NCBI GenBank assembly: GCA_030756895.1
Contig: JAVBIX010000036.1
Location: forward strand, 3,223-67,222
DNA: 64,000 bases
Direction: 5' to 3'
From: Synechococcus sp. SP2 MAG
GTDB lineage: Bacteria > Cyanobacteriota > Cyanobacteriia > PCC-6307 > Cyanobiaceae
Shown here: positions 31,420-42,641 of the stretch, one piece after another
Layout of the letters: every line of letters starts with the position of its first letter
How positions within the stretch are numbered: the first letter of the stretch is position 1
Notes under the pieces: generated by a model
What the model was told of the DNA's origin: nothing
Database searches by the model: none
What the model saw: only the letters and a program-made list of their open reading frames with translations
Made by a program: the position numbers and the translations under genes

Positions 31420-33371
31420 GCCGTCTCCTCGCCTGCCGTGATCACCTTGTTTTCATCCTCTTCCTGAGGATGAAAATAGGCGCGGATCTGTTTCGCCAGC
31501 GAGAGTCCAACCCCGGGAGCTTGATGGAGCTGGTCCGCGCTGGCGAGCTGAATGGCATCAATCGATTGAAAGTGGGCTAAGAGATCCCGCACACGTTTTG
31601 GCCCCAGTCCAGGGATGTCAGAAAGTCGTGAGCGTTTCATCCGCTGGCCCCGTTGCTGTCGATGGAAGGTCACCGCAAAGCGGTGTGCCTCGTCGCGCAA
31701 ACGCCGCAGCAAGGCCACTCCGAGTTGATCGGGTTCGCTTTCGAGAGGTTGCTTTGCTTCTGGAAGAAATACCTCTTCCCGTTGTTTGGCCAAGGAACAC
31801 ACCACAAGATCCTCATGTAAATCCAACTCGCGCAACGCTTCCATCACCGCTGATAACTGACCTTTGCCCCCGTCAATCATCACGACATCGGGCCAGTCAT
31901 GCAGTCCATCCATGTTCAGGCTGCTGCTGGATTGACGTCTGATCTCGACCAGGTCAGCACCTTCCGCTTTGACGCGGGCCCATTTGCGAAAGCGCCTGCG
32001 CATGATTTCAGCCATGGCCATGAAGTCATCGCTGTGGCCAGCCTGAATGCTGCTGCTTTGGATCTTGTAACGGCGGTAATGCTGCTTTGCAGGAAGCCCG
32101 TCAATAAAGACCACCTGGGAGGCAACAGCATCGCTGCCTTGAATATGACTGATGTCATAGCCCTCGATTCGCCTTGGAGGTGTAGCCAATTCAAGAAGTT
32201 GAGCGAGATCTTCATTCGCCAAGGCCTGTTGTTCTTGGCTTTGGCGAGCCCGGCCTAGTTCGAATTCAGCGTTACGCATCACCAAATCAATTAGATCTGC
32301 TTTTTGGCGCCGTTTGGGATGCAATACCTGAACTTTGCGCTCTCTTTGCTCGCTGAGCCATTCGGCAATTAAAGGCTGTTGTGGAAGTTGATGCTGCACT
32401 AAGACTTCTGGAGGAATCTCAACAGCATCAACCTGGCTGTAGTGCTCTTCGATTACCCGCTGAAGAATTAATCCAGCTTGTAGGTCTGTTGCGTCTGCCG
32501 CAAATCCAAGCCTTCCCACGAGTTTTCCAGCGCGCATCTGGAACAATTGAATCGCTGCAAAGTGATCATCTTGGGCAACGGCAAGAACATCTCTACTCAC
32601 CGATGCATCCGGCAAGCTCATTTTTTGATCAGCGGTTAACTGATCGATTCCTTGAAGTTGATCGCGTATCCCAGCAGCAGATTCAAAATCTAGTCTCTCG
32701 GCGTAGCGTTCCATCTGCTGGTTGAGGAGTTGCCTGAGTTCATCACTCCTCCCCTGAAACACCATCGCAACCTTGCGTAAAATTTGGTGATAGTCCTCAG
32801 AACTTACCTTCTCCTGACAAACACCTGGGCAACGGCCAATTGAGTAATTGAGGCAGGTGCGATTTGGATAAAGAGGTCGTGGACGTTGGCGTAGAGGAAA
32901 CACTCGTTTCACAAGAAAAAGGGTTCTTCTAAGTAATCCCACATCTACATAGGGTCCATAAAATCGATCAAGCGGGCTTCTAAATCTTCGACGTCGAGTG
33001 ATGAAAATGCGGGGATATGTTTCGCTCCAAGTAATGCATAAATAAGGATATTTTTTATCATCTTTAAGCAACACATTAAAATGTGGTTGTTGGTTTTTAA
33101 TGAGATTGGATTCCAGAGCGAGTGCTTCTGCCTCGCTGTCAGTCACGATGAATTCGATTTCGCAGATCTGACGCACCATCAAGCGGATGCGTGGGCTCAG
33201 GTCATGGCTGCTGCGAAAGTAGCTTCGAACCCTGCTGCGCAAGGTTTTTGATTTTCCGACGTACAGCAACCGATCGTCGGCATCGCGCATGAGATAACAG
33301 CCCGGCTCAGGAGGGATCTCTTTCAGGCGCTGTTCCAGGCGCTCCGGTTGCTCAAGCAAAGGACGCTGCAT
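31416..33371 (-). CDS. uvrC: Excinuclease ABC subunit C
   Basis: [33 protein letters not shown] (GIY-YIG), UVR motif, C-terminal HhH. Confidence 0.97.
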   Translation of the reverse strand: MQRPLLEQPERLEQRLKEIPPEPGCYLMRDADDRLLYVGKSKTLRSRVRSYFRSSHDLSPRIRLMVRQICEIEFIVTDSEAEALALESNLIKNQQPHFNVLLKDDKKYPYLCITWSETYPRIFITRRRRFRSPLDRFYGPYVDVGLLRRTLFLVKRVFPLRQRPRPLYPNRTCLNYSIGRCPGVCQEKVSSEDYHQILRKVAMVFQGRSDELRQLLNQQMERYAERLDFESAAGIRDQLQGIDQLTADQKMSLPDASVSRDVLAVAQDDHFAAIQLFQMRAGKLVGRLGFAADATDLQAGLILQRVIEEHYSQVDAVEIPPEVLVQHQLPQQPLIAEWLSEQRERKVQVLHPKRRQKADLIDLVMRNAEFELGRARQSQEQQALANEDLAQLLELATPPRRIEGYDISHIQGSDAVASQVVFIDGLPAKQHYRRYKIQSSSIQAGHSDDFMAMAEIMRRRFRKWARVKAEGADLVEIRRQSSSSLNMDGLHDWPDVVMIDGGKGQLSAVMEALRELDLHEDLVVCSLAKQREEVFLPEAKQPLESEPDQLGVALLRRLRDEAHRFAVTFHRQQRGQRMKRSRLSDIPGLGPKRVRDLLAHFQSIDAIQLASADQLHQAPGVGLSLAKQIRAYFHPQEEDENKVITAGEETA

Positions 33372-33426
33372 GTATTGAATCTAGAGACCCTGCGCTGCAT
33401 AGGATTCGATCAGTCCTTCATGACTG

Positions 33427-33909
33427 ATGCGCGCTCTCTACCCGGGCAGTTTTGATCCCCTCACCCTTGGACATCTCGATTTGATCGAGCGTGGCTGTTC
33501 TGTATTCGGAGAAGTGGTTGTCGCTGTTCTCCAGAACCCAGGGAAGTCACCCGCTTTCAGCCTTGATCAACGGCTAAATCAAATCGCCCAGGCCACATCC
33601 CATCTGCAGGGGGTCACGGTGACCAGCTTTAACGGCCTGACGGTGAACTGTGCTCGCCAACATCATGCCCAGTTGATTTTGCGCGGCTTACGCGCGATGA
33701 GTGATTTCGAATATGAGCTCCAGATTGCTCATACGAATCGATCTTTGGATTCTGAATTTGAGACCATTTTCCTCAGTACTGCAGCCCACTACAGCTTTCT
33801 GAGCAGTTCAGTAGTGAAGGAGGTAGCCCGATTTGGTGGTCGTGTTGAACACATGGTTCCGGCGGTGGTGGCGGAGGACCTCAAGAGGTTCTTTAATTCG
33901 GCTTTATAA
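33427..33909 (+). CDS. coaD: Pantetheine-phosphate adenylyltransferase
   Basis: [23 protein letters not shown]...[24 protein letters not shown]. Confidence 0.97.
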   Translation: MRALYPGSFDPLTLGHLDLIERGCSVFGEVVVAVLQNPGKSPAFSLDQRLNQIAQATSHLQGVTVTSFNGLTVNCARQHHAQLILRGLRAMSDFEYELQIAHTNRSLDSEFETIFLSTAAHYSFLSSSVVKEVARFGGRVEHMVPAVVAEDLKRFFNSAL

Positions 33910-33919
33910 GTCAGTTGCG

Positions 33920-34870
33920 ATGAGCGAGATCCAGTTCTCCGTGCTCGACCAGCTCGACCAGCTCGAGGAAATTGTCCTCGAAGGTAGCCGCATTCCCTTT
34001 AGTGGTGGAAGGTTGGTGAATGAGCAGGATGCTGTCGAGATCATGGATGGCGTTAGAGCATCGTTGCCTGGGCAGGTTGCTCAAGCTGATCAGTTGCTGC
34101 AGAAAAAGGATGAGTTCATCACCTCAGCGCGCAGTCAGGCCGACGAAATTGTTCAAAAAGCCCAGATTCAGCGCGAACAGCTCGTCAGTGCTGCTGCGGT
34201 TCGGCAGGAAGCGGAGCGCCAAGTTAATGAGATGAGAGATCAAGTTCGCCAGCAGTGCGAACAGTTACTCCAGAGCTCTCGCCAGCAGGCCGCTCAAATG
34301 GAGCACGACATGCAGTCCAAGCAAGTTCAGCTGGAGCAGCAATTTGCTGCGCGTCGGCAGCAGTTAGAGCAAGAGGCTTTGCAACGCCGTCAACAGCTCG
34401 ATAAGGAAGCGCTTGAACTGAAGCGCCAATTGGCCGAGCACCATGAGCGCAGCCGACAGCAGTCAGCTCAGGAGCTCGAGCAGATTCGTACTGAAGGGGT
34501 CAAACTTCACCAAGAAGCTCAATCAGAAGCTGAGCGTATTCATCACGATGCGCTCCAGTTTCGCCAGCAGACCCAACAGCAGTGCGAATCGTTAATTCAG
34601 CGCACACGTCACGATGCTGCATCCGTTCAGGACGGTGCCAATCGCTATGCCGAGCAAACACTGGGAGAACTTGAGCAAAGACTCAAAGAGATGGCCCAAG
34701 TCGTCTTGGCTGGTCGCCAGGAGCTTGTCAAAATTCAAATGATTCGCCCCGACAGTTCTGCACCTGAGAAAGAGACCTCTGAACCGAAAAACCGTCAGGG
34801 GAAATCAGTCACGATGAACAAAGCACGTCGTGCCGCGTCCCGTCTCAGATCGATGAAGGGCACGGGCTGA
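33920..34870 (+). CDS. Long coiled-coil protein (DivIVA-like / ATP synthase b-like architecture)
   Basis: MSEIQFSVLDQLDQLEEIVLEGSRIPFSGGRLVNEQDAVEIMDGVR followed by ~200 aa Gln/Glu-rich coiled coil. Confidence 0.75.
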   Translation: MSEIQFSVLDQLDQLEEIVLEGSRIPFSGGRLVNEQDAVEIMDGVRASLPGQVAQADQLLQKKDEFITSARSQADEIVQKAQIQREQLVSAAAVRQEAERQVNEMRDQVRQQCEQLLQSSRQQAAQMEHDMQSKQVQLEQQFAARRQQLEQEALQRRQQLDKEALELKRQLAEHHERSRQQSAQELEQIRTEGVKLHQEAQSEAERIHHDALQFRQQTQQQCESLIQRTRHDAASVQDGANRYAEQTLGELEQRLKEMAQVVLAGRQELVKIQMIRPDSSAPEKETSEPKNRQGKSVTMNKARRAASRLRSMKGTG

Positions 34871-36119
34871 GGTTGTATACGGTCCTTAAAATTAGGCCGA
34901 TCATTGCGTTTGGTCGGCTGGCACCATTGGAGATCATGCTCAGGTACCGCGGACCATCGCTGGTTTGGAGGATTCCTGAAATCGAGCGCACTCCGCTGAT
35001 GGTTCCTGTTTTTCCCCAAAATTTTCCTTGGATCGGTGAGCCAATGAAGTAATTGCGCAGCGTTCCTCGCTGTCCAGCAATCGCCATCGACGCTTGGTAG
35101 TAGGCGGCGTAAGGATGTTGATCCATCCGCATTAACAACGCCGCGATGGTCTGACTCGACACACGGTTGTTGCGCGAAAGTCCACTGCCGTCTGCAACCC
35201 GCAGCCCCCCCACGGGGATTCCTTGTTGTTGCATCCAACGGTGTGCGGATGCCGATGCAGCTCTGACATCCCATTGGTCAGCTGCTTGTCTCAATAGAAC
35301 TTCTGCCGTGAAGTTGTGACTTTCAGTGTTGGCAAGGCTGAGTAGAGCATGCATCGGAGCAGATTTCTCTTCATGCAGCACGATCCGATCCACGCTCTGT
35401 TGAGTTTGTTGGATGTTGCTAATGGGTCGGGCTTGTTGCACTTGGATGGATCCGCCACGACGCTTCACCTCTTTTTTGAAGAGTGTCTCTAACCGCCTGT
35501 AGGGATCGCTGACGGCACCTCCCAACGCGTTACTCGTTAAGGCCAGCCGAGTAATTGGGGCTCCATAGGCATAGGCGCGATCTGCGGGGTGCCAATCATT
35601 CGGCCACCAATTTTGACGAGGTTCCTCTCTCACCATCAAGTTCACTGGCCCGGCTGAAGTTCCTTGCGCTCCCCCCTGGCCCATAGCAGCCATGGCAAAA
35701 CGCTGTAAACCGGCAATTCCAAGATCAGGATCCCCTTGACCCTTGAGCTCAAGAGTTCCATCAGCACGTTGGACTAACTGAGTTCGCAAGCGGAAATCTG
35801 GACCTAATTGATCGAGAGCAAAGGCCGTACTGATGAGTTTTTGGTTGGAGGCTGGAATGCGTGCCATCGCGCCATTGACATCACCCAGCAGATCACCATT
35901 GCTGTTGACCACTGACACGCTCCAATCCCTGGCATTAGGAGCAATTAAGCGATTCAAAGCTTGCTGCAAAGGAACACATGAACGCCCATGTTGTTGAAGA
36001 TCAGGAAGAGGTTGGTCGGAGGGAGGCGGTGGAGGGGTCAGTAACGCAGGCTCGGCCCGACCAGGCATCGATGCCGTACTAGTTGCAGCCAGCACTAATA
36101 GAAGGAGGGCAGCTCTCAT
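34845..36119 (-). CDS. dacB: D-alanyl-D-alanine carboxypeptidase/endopeptidase (PBP4, S13 family)
   Basis: IPASNQKLISTAFAL (SxxK), SGLSRNNRVS (SxN), GKTGTISGVRS (KTG). Confidence 0.93.
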   Translation of the reverse strand: MRAALLLLVLAATSTASMPGRAEPALLTPPPPPSDQPLPDLQQHGRSCVPLQQALNRLIAPNARDWSVSVVNSNGDLLGDVNGAMARIPASNQKLISTAFALDQLGPDFRLRTQLVQRADGTLELKGQGDPDLGIAGLQRFAMAAMGQGGAQGTSAGPVNLMVREEPRQNWWPNDWHPADRAYAYGAPITRLALTSNALGGAVSDPYRRLETLFKKEVKRRGGSIQVQQARPISNIQQTQQSVDRIVLHEEKSAPMHALLSLANTESHNFTAEVLLRQAADQWDVRAASASAHRWMQQQGIPVGGLRVADGSGLSRNNRVSSQTIAALLMRMDQHPYAAYYQASMAIAGQRGTLRNYFIGSPIQGKFWGKTGTISGVRSISGILQTSDGPRYLSMISNGASRPNAMIGLILRTVYNLSPCPSSI

Positions 36120-36646
36120 TGCACCTTGACGCCGCTAACAGTTCCATTCAGGCGGTAAAGAGCACCTTCAAGTTCCACGGGTGTGCCGACTTTCAACTTG
36201 GTGCCTGCGAGAACTACGCCGGATTTTGAAACTGTTGCATCGCCTTCGAGCACAAAGCGAGCATTCAAGGTGCCCACATTCGCCCGGTTTGGATCGGGTG
36301 CTGTCACGACGGATCCATCGGGTTGAACCTCAGCCAGCACTGGGGTGATGTCGTCGACGCGAGTCAACTTGACGCTTCCAGCAGGTTGATTTCGAATAAT
36401 GATGCTCGTCCTTCCTGATACAAGAGCGTCCTGGACCAAGGCTTCAGGGTCTGCTGCACTCACACGACGGACGTCGACCATCACTTGCACGGATTTCACT
36501 GACCCGTTTGCTTTGGCTAACGCATTGGTGAGCTTTGGACTCCAAAGCACACCACCAATGGCAAGTAGTGCAATCAGGCCAGCAGTGGTATCAAGGGCTG
36601 AGAACCCTTGTAATCGGTTTCTTAAAGCCATACCCATTCCGATCAC
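36116..36646 (-). CDS. DUF4330-like membrane-anchored protein
   Basis: Single TM near N-terminus, periplasmic beta-rich region VMVDVRRVSAADPEALVQDALVSGRTSIIIRNQPAGSVKLTRV. Confidence 0.65.
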   Translation of the reverse strand: MIGMGMALRNRLQGFSALDTTAGLIALLAIGGVLWSPKLTNALAKANGSVKSVQVMVDVRRVSAADPEALVQDALVSGRTSIIIRNQPAGSVKLTRVDDITPVLAEVQPDGSVVTAPDPNRANVGTLNARFVLEGDATVSKSGVVLAGTKLKVGTPVELEGALYRLNGTVSGVKVQ

Positions 36647-36677
36647 TTAGCCACAGTAAAAGCCTTGTTTGGGAACA

Positions 36678-37379
36678 TCAACCACGTAAATCCTCTATGA
36701 AGCGATCAACGGCACCTAATTGACGCCCAAGACTGTCACTATCACCATTCAGTGCCATCCCAATCGCCTCAGCGTCTGGTTTTGAAGGCATGGTGCCCAG
36801 GAACCGATAGCCATCAGGATCCGCTTTAAACAAGTGCCACATCTCCTTTTCGGTTTGTAGGAGTGCCCCTTCAGCAAGCGGCTCTAAGTGGAAGGCAGAC
36901 CGCCAGATGGAGAGAAACCCTTTGCGTCTTCCCCTGGCGACACTGCCAATGCCCACACCGGCATCTTCAAGCTTTCCATTGAGGAGAACCACCGCTCCCT
37001 GCCAGCCATTGCAGATCTGCTCAACCATTTCGTAATCGCTTGGCTGCGGTCCAATTGCCAAGAGCATTCGGTCAGTGATTTCTGGATCGTTGGAGAGCAT
37101 CAGATCCTTTAAGGCAAAGCAGTGTGCAGCCAATTCAGGGCTTTCTCGCTGCGCCAGGGCCGTTGATCCCGCATCAGGCCAGCCCAAGACCACGTCTTGT
37201 CCTGCAGTCTCCAATGCCGTGGCCAGGCGCAAAGCTGGTTTTAAGAGCCTCAGGCCTTCAAAGCGCCAGGTCACGGTCCAGCGCCGTTGCTGAAGATCGC
37301 TCAGAGCTTGCTTGAGGGAGGCGAGCGTCATCGCCTCGGCCTGTACAAGATCGGCTGGAAGGGTAACGGACAATCTCAA
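36678..37379 (-). CDS. DUF1995 family protein
   Basis: Pattern LKQALSDLQQRRWTVTWRFEGLRLLKPALRLATAL...FPDAG-like, conserved in cyanobacteria/plastids. Confidence 0.7.
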   Translation of the reverse strand: MRLSVTLPADLVQAEAMTLASLKQALSDLQQRRWTVTWRFEGLRLLKPALRLATALETAGQDVVLGWPDAGSTALAQRESPELAAHCFALKDLMLSNDPEITDRMLLAIGPQPSDYEMVEQICNGWQGAVVLLNGKLEDAGVGIGSVARGRRKGFLSIWRSAFHLEPLAEGALLQTEKEMWHLFKADPDGYRFLGTMPSKPDAEAIGMALNGDSDSLGRQLGAVDRFIEDLRG

Positions 37380-37413
37380 CTCGTTGGAGTGCTGCGCGGA
37401 GAGTACCTAGACG

Positions 37414-38601
37414 TCAGGCGCAATTGTGGTTCATACGATCAATGGCGTTTTGAATTCGATCATTGATCGCAGGCAATGTTGCAGGGTCATTCCAGTAACC
37501 AAGACTGAGCCGGAGCCCTGATCGACGCCACAAGGGATCCACCTCCATCGCTGCCAATACGGGACTATCACTATCTCGGCCGGAGGTACAGGCACTCCCA
37601 CTGCTAGCCGCGATTCCTTCACGATCCATGGCACGTACCAAGGCGCGACCCGACATGGGCTGACCGTGTCGATCGGAGACTAGTACTGAGAGATGGTGCG
37701 GTAGACGCTCGCTTGGATGACCACTGAGACGGATTGCATCGTTCTGGCAAAGCAGGGCAAGCAAGGCATCGCGTAACCGAGCGATCCCAGATCCTGATGT
37801 TTCGACCTGATTCGCCTGACAAGAAGCAATGTCACGGAATGCTGCTGCCATGCCTTGCGCTAAGACGGGGCATTCAGTGCCGGCACGAAGCCCATTTTCC
37901 TGTTGGCCGCCGGCAAATAAGGGCTGGATCCGCTCAGCGATTTCGGGTCGTAAAAGCAACAACCCGATGCCTCTTGGTCCTCCGCACTTGTGGGCTGAGG
38001 CCGTGAGGAGATCAACTGGAAGCGCACTCCAATTTGGGCAACCCTGGCTCAATACTTGCGTGGCATCTGTATGGAATGGAATCTGTCTTGAACGACAGGC
38101 ATGACCCACAGCCTGGATCGGTTGAAGCGTTCCCACTTCACTTTGACCCCAGATTAAAGACACGATTTTGGTCGGAGGCGCTAGTAATCGATCCAAATGC
38201 TGCATTTGGATCTGTCCGTAGCCATCGACAGGCCATTCTTCAACGGTCCATCCGCACGTCACCAATTGCTGAGCTGCAGCCGCAACAGCGGGATGTTCCA
38301 CCGCAGAGATCACCAATCGCCCTGCTGATTCAGTTTTGGCCAGCCCTAGCAATGCAAGATGGGCCGACTCGGTGGCACCGGAGCTGAACAGGATGTCTGA
38401 TCGGTCAGCCCCCAGGCTGTTGCCGATTGAAAGGCGTGCACGTTCCAGTGACTCGGCTGCATCACAGCCGATGCGATGAAGGCTTGAAGGATTCCCCCAG
38501 CTGCTTTGCTGTGTCTTGAGCATGCAAGTGATCACGCTCTCTCTCAGAGGAGCAGTGGCACACCCATCCAGATAAAAGTAGGGGTCTTCAGGGTTTGTCA
38601 T
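37414..38601 (-). CDS. Cysteine desulfurase (NifS/IscS-like)
   Basis: FYLDGCATAPLRESV, SSGATESAHLALLGL, SAHKCGGPRGIGLLLLR (PLP Lys), SSGSACTSG. Confidence 0.93.
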   Translation of the reverse strand: MTNPEDPYFYLDGCATAPLRESVITCMLKTQQSSWGNPSSLHRIGCDAAESLERARLSIGNSLGADRSDILFSSGATESAHLALLGLAKTESAGRLVISAVEHPAVAAAAQQLVTCGWTVEEWPVDGYGQIQMQHLDRLLAPPTKIVSLIWGQSEVGTLQPIQAVGHACRSRQIPFHTDATQVLSQGCPNWSALPVDLLTASAHKCGGPRGIGLLLLRPEIAERIQPLFAGGQQENGLRAGTECPVLAQGMAAAFRDIASCQANQVETSGSGIARLRDALLALLCQNDAIRLSGHPSERLPHHLSVLVSDRHGQPMSGRALVRAMDREGIAASSGSACTSGRDSDSPVLAAMEVDPLWRRSGLRLSLGYWNDPATLPAINDRIQNAIDRMNHNCA

Positions 38602-39730
38602 CGCGATTCAAGCGGGACAGGGTTCGCTCTTCGAGGGAGTCGCCAGCGAGATTGAGCATGGCGTCGAGAGAGGTTGACGACAAAAATTTTTGGACGCGCG
38701 CCTGGGCTTCATCGCGTAAGCAATCGTCCGGTAGCTGGCAGCTGTCTTTGCAATCATTTGCGCAGTCCAAGCTGTTCTTGTTTTGCCTTGATGGTGTGGC
38801 GACATCAGCGGCAGAGGGCGTTGTTTGTTCAACAGCTGCCGTTGCAGTTAGCTGATCTTGCTCTGTCTTAGGCAGTAATTCAGGATTTAAAACGCCATCA
38901 AAAACTGCTTCAGCCGGTCCGGTCATAAAAACGGAGCCCTTGGGATCAGGCCAACTGATCTCGAGAGGCCCGCCTGGAAGGATCACCGTGGCTTCTGATT
39001 TCGATAAACCGAGCAACTTTGCGGCAACGAGCGTGGCGCAGGCTCCCGTTCCACAAGCGAGAGTTGGACCGGCTCCGCGCTCCCATACACGGATCTCAAG
39101 AGTGTGCTGATCGATCACTTCCAAGAAGTGCACATTGGTTTTAGCTGGAAACAAAGGATTGACTTCCAGTGCAGATCCCCATGCGTCAAAGGGAATGGCT
39201 TTGAGGTCTTGCACCGGCACGACCACATGGGGATTGCCCATCCCCACAGCAGCGAGCTGGAGAGTGCTGCCCTGGAGTTTGATTTCTCCTTGGGGAAGTC
39301 CAGACCGTCCCTTTGAGAGTGTGGTTGGAACTTGATCGGGTTCAAGGAATGGCTGTCCCATATCGACCCGGATCTGTCCGTCATCACAAAGTTCAGGGAC
39401 GATGACGCCCGCCATTGTTTCGGTTCTCCAGGTTCGTCCTGGCTGATCGCCATCGCTGTCAGCAAGAAAACGGGCTAGGCAGCGAATGCCGTTGCCGCAC
39501 ATTTCAGCCTCGCTTCCATCCGCATTGAAAATGCGCATCCGCAGTTCTTCGCCATGCTGAGGGGGCAGGGCCAAAATCAAGCCGTCGCCGCCGACCCCAA
39601 ATCGGCGATCACACAGCTGGCGTACCCAATGGGGATCCGGCTCCGTGATGGCTAATGGAAGTTGCCCTCCGCGGCCTTCCAACAGCACGAAGTCGTTGCC
39701 CAAACCTTGGTACTTGCTGAATTGCAGCAT
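38588..39730 (-). CDS. dapF: Diaminopimelate epimerase with C-terminal extension
   Basis: FSKYQGLGNDFVLLEGRGG, AEMCGNGIRCLARFL, TLACGTGACATLVAA; 380 aa, extension after VFDGVLNPEL. Confidence 0.95.
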   Translation of the reverse strand: MLQFSKYQGLGNDFVLLEGRGGQLPLAITEPDPHWVRQLCDRRFGVGGDGLILALPPQHGEELRMRIFNADGSEAEMCGNGIRCLARFLADSDGDQPGRTWRTETMAGVIVPELCDDGQIRVDMGQPFLEPDQVPTTLSKGRSGLPQGEIKLQGSTLQLAAVGMGNPHVVVPVQDLKAIPFDAWGSALEVNPLFPAKTNVHFLEVIDQHTLEIRVWERGAGPTLACGTGACATLVAAKLLGLSKSEATVILPGGPLEISWPDPKGSVFMTGPAEAVFDGVLNPELLPKTEQDQLTATAAVEQTTPSAADVATPSRQNKNSLDCANDCKDSCQLPDDCLRDEAQARVQKFLSSTSLDAMLNLAGDSLEERTLSRLNRDDKP

Positions 39731-39756
39731 GAAATGTCCGATCCCCCTCTGATCCT

Positions 39757-39987
39757 ATGGAGCCAAGTTCCTTTGATCCGAGCTTGCCCAGCATTCGCTT
39801 GCTGCAATCCTGGATTCGTGAACGGAAAATTCTCAGTCTTGAATTAACCGATGGGCGTCGGCTGATTGGAGTGCTGATCTGGCAAGACCAAAACTGTTTG
39901 GCGCTTCAACCGTCGGATTCTGACGACCCGGTTTTGATCAGTCGTGCAGGCATGCTCCTGGTCCGGCCATTGCCTCGGGGCCTTTAA
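39757..39987 (+). CDS. hfq: Cyanobacterial-type Hfq (Sm-like) protein
   Basis: [42 protein letters not shown] matches the cyanobacterial Hfq pattern. Confidence 0.85.
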   Translation: MEPSSFDPSLPSIRLLQSWIRERKILSLELTDGRRLIGVLIWQDQNCLALQPSDSDDPVLISRAGMLLVRPLPRGL

Positions 39988-40030
39988 AAGACAGCATTTG
40001 TGTCACGATCTGTCCAAATGGTCCCTTGTC

Positions 40031-42634
40031 GTGACGGCTTCCTCGTCCCCATCCGCCAGCCCAGCCTCTTCGGCTACTGATCGGTATCAACCCCTTGCGC
40101 TCGAAGAGCGCTGGCAAGCGCTTTGGAAGGACCAGTGCCTCTATGAAACGCAGGACCCGAAGCCAGGCCAGAGAGCTTTTTATGCCTTGTCGATGTTTCC
40201 GTATCCGTCGGGGACGCTTCACATGGGGCACGTCCGTAATTACGTGATCACGGATGTGATTGCTCGGGTGCAACGCATGCGGGGTGATGCGGTGCTTCAT
40301 CCCATGGGTTGGGATGCTTTTGGCTTACCAGCTGAAAATGCCGCTATCGAACGGAAGATCGAACCCGGCGTTTGGACAGACAGCAACATTGCTCAGATGC
40401 GAGGCCAGTTGGGTCGCCTGGGATTATCAATCGATTGGAATCGTGAGTTAGCGACTTGTCACAGCGATTACTACCGCTGGACGCAGTGGCTCTTCCTGGA
40501 ACTTCATGCCGGCGGGCTTGCTTATCAAAAAGACGCCACTGTCAATTGGGATCCCGTTGACCAAACAGTGCTTGCAAATGAGCAAGTGGATGCAGAAGGA
40601 CGCTCCTGGCGCTCTGGTGCCTTGGTGGAAAAGCGCGACTTGCGCCAATGGTTTTTACGCATCACTAATTACGCCGATGCCCTGCTTGATGATCTCGACC
40701 AACTAAAGGGTTGGCCTGAACGCGTCCGCACCATGCAAGCCAACTGGATTGGCCGTTCCATTGGTGCAGAGATCGATTTCCAAGTGGAAGCCCATCCAGG
40801 TCTTTCAGTCACTGTTTTTACAACGCGTCCAGACACGTTGTTTGGAGTGAGCTATCTCGTTTTGGCTCCTGATCACGCTCTTGTTGATCAACTCACCACA
40901 AGCGATGAACGCATCTCGGTTACTGCGTTCAGGGATCTTATGGCTGAACTGAGTCAAGATGAGCGGACATCTGATGATCAACCAAAACGCGGAGTTCCTA
41001 CCGGTGCTTTTGCTATCAATCCGGCCAATGGTGAATCGATTCCTATCTGGATTGCTGATTATGTGCTGGCTGATTATGGAACAGGCGCTGTCATGGGTGT
41101 ACCCGCCCATGACGTTCGAGATTTTGCATTTGCTCGACAACATGAACTACCCGTTCAACGGGTCATTGAAGTTCCAGGAACCAATGAGCATCTCAATGAC
41201 GGTGAAGCCTGGACAGGACCAGGCACCCTGATCCATAGCGCTGGATTCAGTGGATTAACGAATGAAGAGGCCAAAACTGCGATTACTAATCATGGTGCCG
41301 AAAATGGTTGGGCTCGGGCTAAACGTCAATACAGACTTCGCGATTGGTTGATCTCCAGGCAAAGATATTGGGGTTGTCCAATTCCAATTATTCATTGTGA
41401 TGATTGTGGTGCTGTTCCGGTCCCCCGCAATCAGCTACCTGTTGAATTGCCAACTGGAATTGATCTCAATGGAGCTGGAGGATCACCACTGGCTCGTGCG
41501 GAGGATTGGGTCAGTGTGAGCTGTCCTAAGTGCGGCAAACCAGCTCGACGGGAGACCGATACGATGGACACCTTTATGTGTTCTTCATGGTATTACCTTC
41601 GATTCGCCGATCCTCATAATCAAGATCTTCCATTTGATGCAACCTCCGTTAATCGCTGGTTGCCGGTGAAGCAATATGTAGGGGGTATTGAACATGCAAT
41701 TCTTCACTTATTGTATGCGCGCTTTTTTACTAAGGCTCTGAATGATCGTGATCTGCTTGAGACAAATGAACCATTTGAACGCTTGCTAACGCAAGGCATG
41801 GTGCAGGGCACCACCTATCGCAATCCGAGAACAGGGCGTTATGTCTCCCCTTCAGTAGTGGCGGATGAATCCAATCCCCTCGATCCCGATGACGGTGGAG
41901 CGTTAGAGGTGTTGTTCGAAAAAATGTCTAAGTCAAAACACAACGGCGTAGATCCAGCTGCTGTGATTGATCGCTACGGCGCTGATACCGCTCGGATGTT
42001 CATTCTGTTCAAAGCGCCTCCAGAAAAGGATTTGGAATGGGACGACGCCGATGTGGAGGGTCAATTCCGATTTTTGCAGCGTCTATGGCGTTTGGTTGAT
42101 TCAGAGGTCAACCACGACGAGGCTTCCCCTGCAACGGGCGAATCAGACAGTGACATTCGTCGTGCCGTGCACCAAGCCATCAAGGCTGTTGGCGAGGACC
42201 TAAGTGATGACTTTCAGTTCAACACAGCGATTTCGGAGCTAATGAAACTGAGCAATGCCCTTTCCTCTGGCTTAGCTCAAGCCTCTAAAGGTGTGCGGCA
42301 AGAAGCGATGTCAGCTCTTGTGCGCTTACTGGCGCCATTTGCACCACATTTAGCCGAGGAGTTTTGGCAACGACTCGGCGGCCAAAACAGTGTTCACATT
42401 CAGCCATGGCCAGACCACGACCCTGATGCTCTGGTTATGCAATCCATTGAAGTGGTGATTCAAGTCAAAGGAAAGGTGCGGGGATCGATGTCAGTTGCTG
42501 TTGATTGCAGCAAGGAAGAGCTGGAGCGCTTGGCGCTTGCCAGCGACGTGGCCAAGCGCTGGCTGGAAGGCAAGCCCCCCAGACGCGTGATTGTGGTTCC
42601 CGGAAAGCTCGTCAACCTGGTGCCGAGCTCTTAA
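40031..42634 (+). CDS. leuS: Leucyl-tRNA synthetase (probable GTG start)
   Basis: [36 protein letters not shown]. Confidence 0.97.
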   Translation: MTASSSPSASPASSATDRYQPLALEERWQALWKDQCLYETQDPKPGQRAFYALSMFPYPSGTLHMGHVRNYVITDVIARVQRMRGDAVLHPMGWDAFGLPAENAAIERKIEPGVWTDSNIAQMRGQLGRLGLSIDWNRELATCHSDYYRWTQWLFLELHAGGLAYQKDATVNWDPVDQTVLANEQVDAEGRSWRSGALVEKRDLRQWFLRITNYADALLDDLDQLKGWPERVRTMQANWIGRSIGAEIDFQVEAHPGLSVTVFTTRPDTLFGVSYLVLAPDHALVDQLTTSDERISVTAFRDLMAELSQDERTSDDQPKRGVPTGAFAINPANGESIPIWIADYVLADYGTGAVMGVPAHDVRDFAFARQHELPVQRVIEVPGTNEHLNDGEAWTGPGTLIHSAGFSGLTNEEAKTAITNHGAENGWARAKRQYRLRDWLISRQRYWGCPIPIIHCDDCGAVPVPRNQLPVELPTGIDLNGAGGSPLARAEDWVSVSCPKCGKPARRETDTMDTFMCSSWYYLRFADPHNQDLPFDATSVNRWLPVKQYVGGIEHAILHLLYARFFTKALNDRDLLETNEPFERLLTQGMVQGTTYRNPRTGRYVSPSVVADESNPLDPDDGGALEVLFEKMSKSKHNGVDPAAVIDRYGADTARMFILFKAPPEKDLEWDDADVEGQFRFLQRLWRLVDSEVNHDEASPATGESDSDIRRAVHQAIKAVGEDLSDDFQFNTAISELMKLSNALSSGLAQASKGVRQEAMSALVRLLAPFAPHLAEEFWQRLGGQNSVHIQPWPDHDPDALVMQSIEVVIQVKGKVRGSMSVAVDCSKEELERLALASDVAKRWLEGKPPRRVIVVPGKLVNLVPSS

Positions 42635-42641
42635 TAACGGA

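Noticed and set aside
33833-33919. N-terminal 29 aa of the 345-aa ORF ([15 protein letters not shown]...)
   Set aside because: Overlaps the coaD 3' end out of frame; the protein-like start is MSEIQFSVLDQL at 33920.
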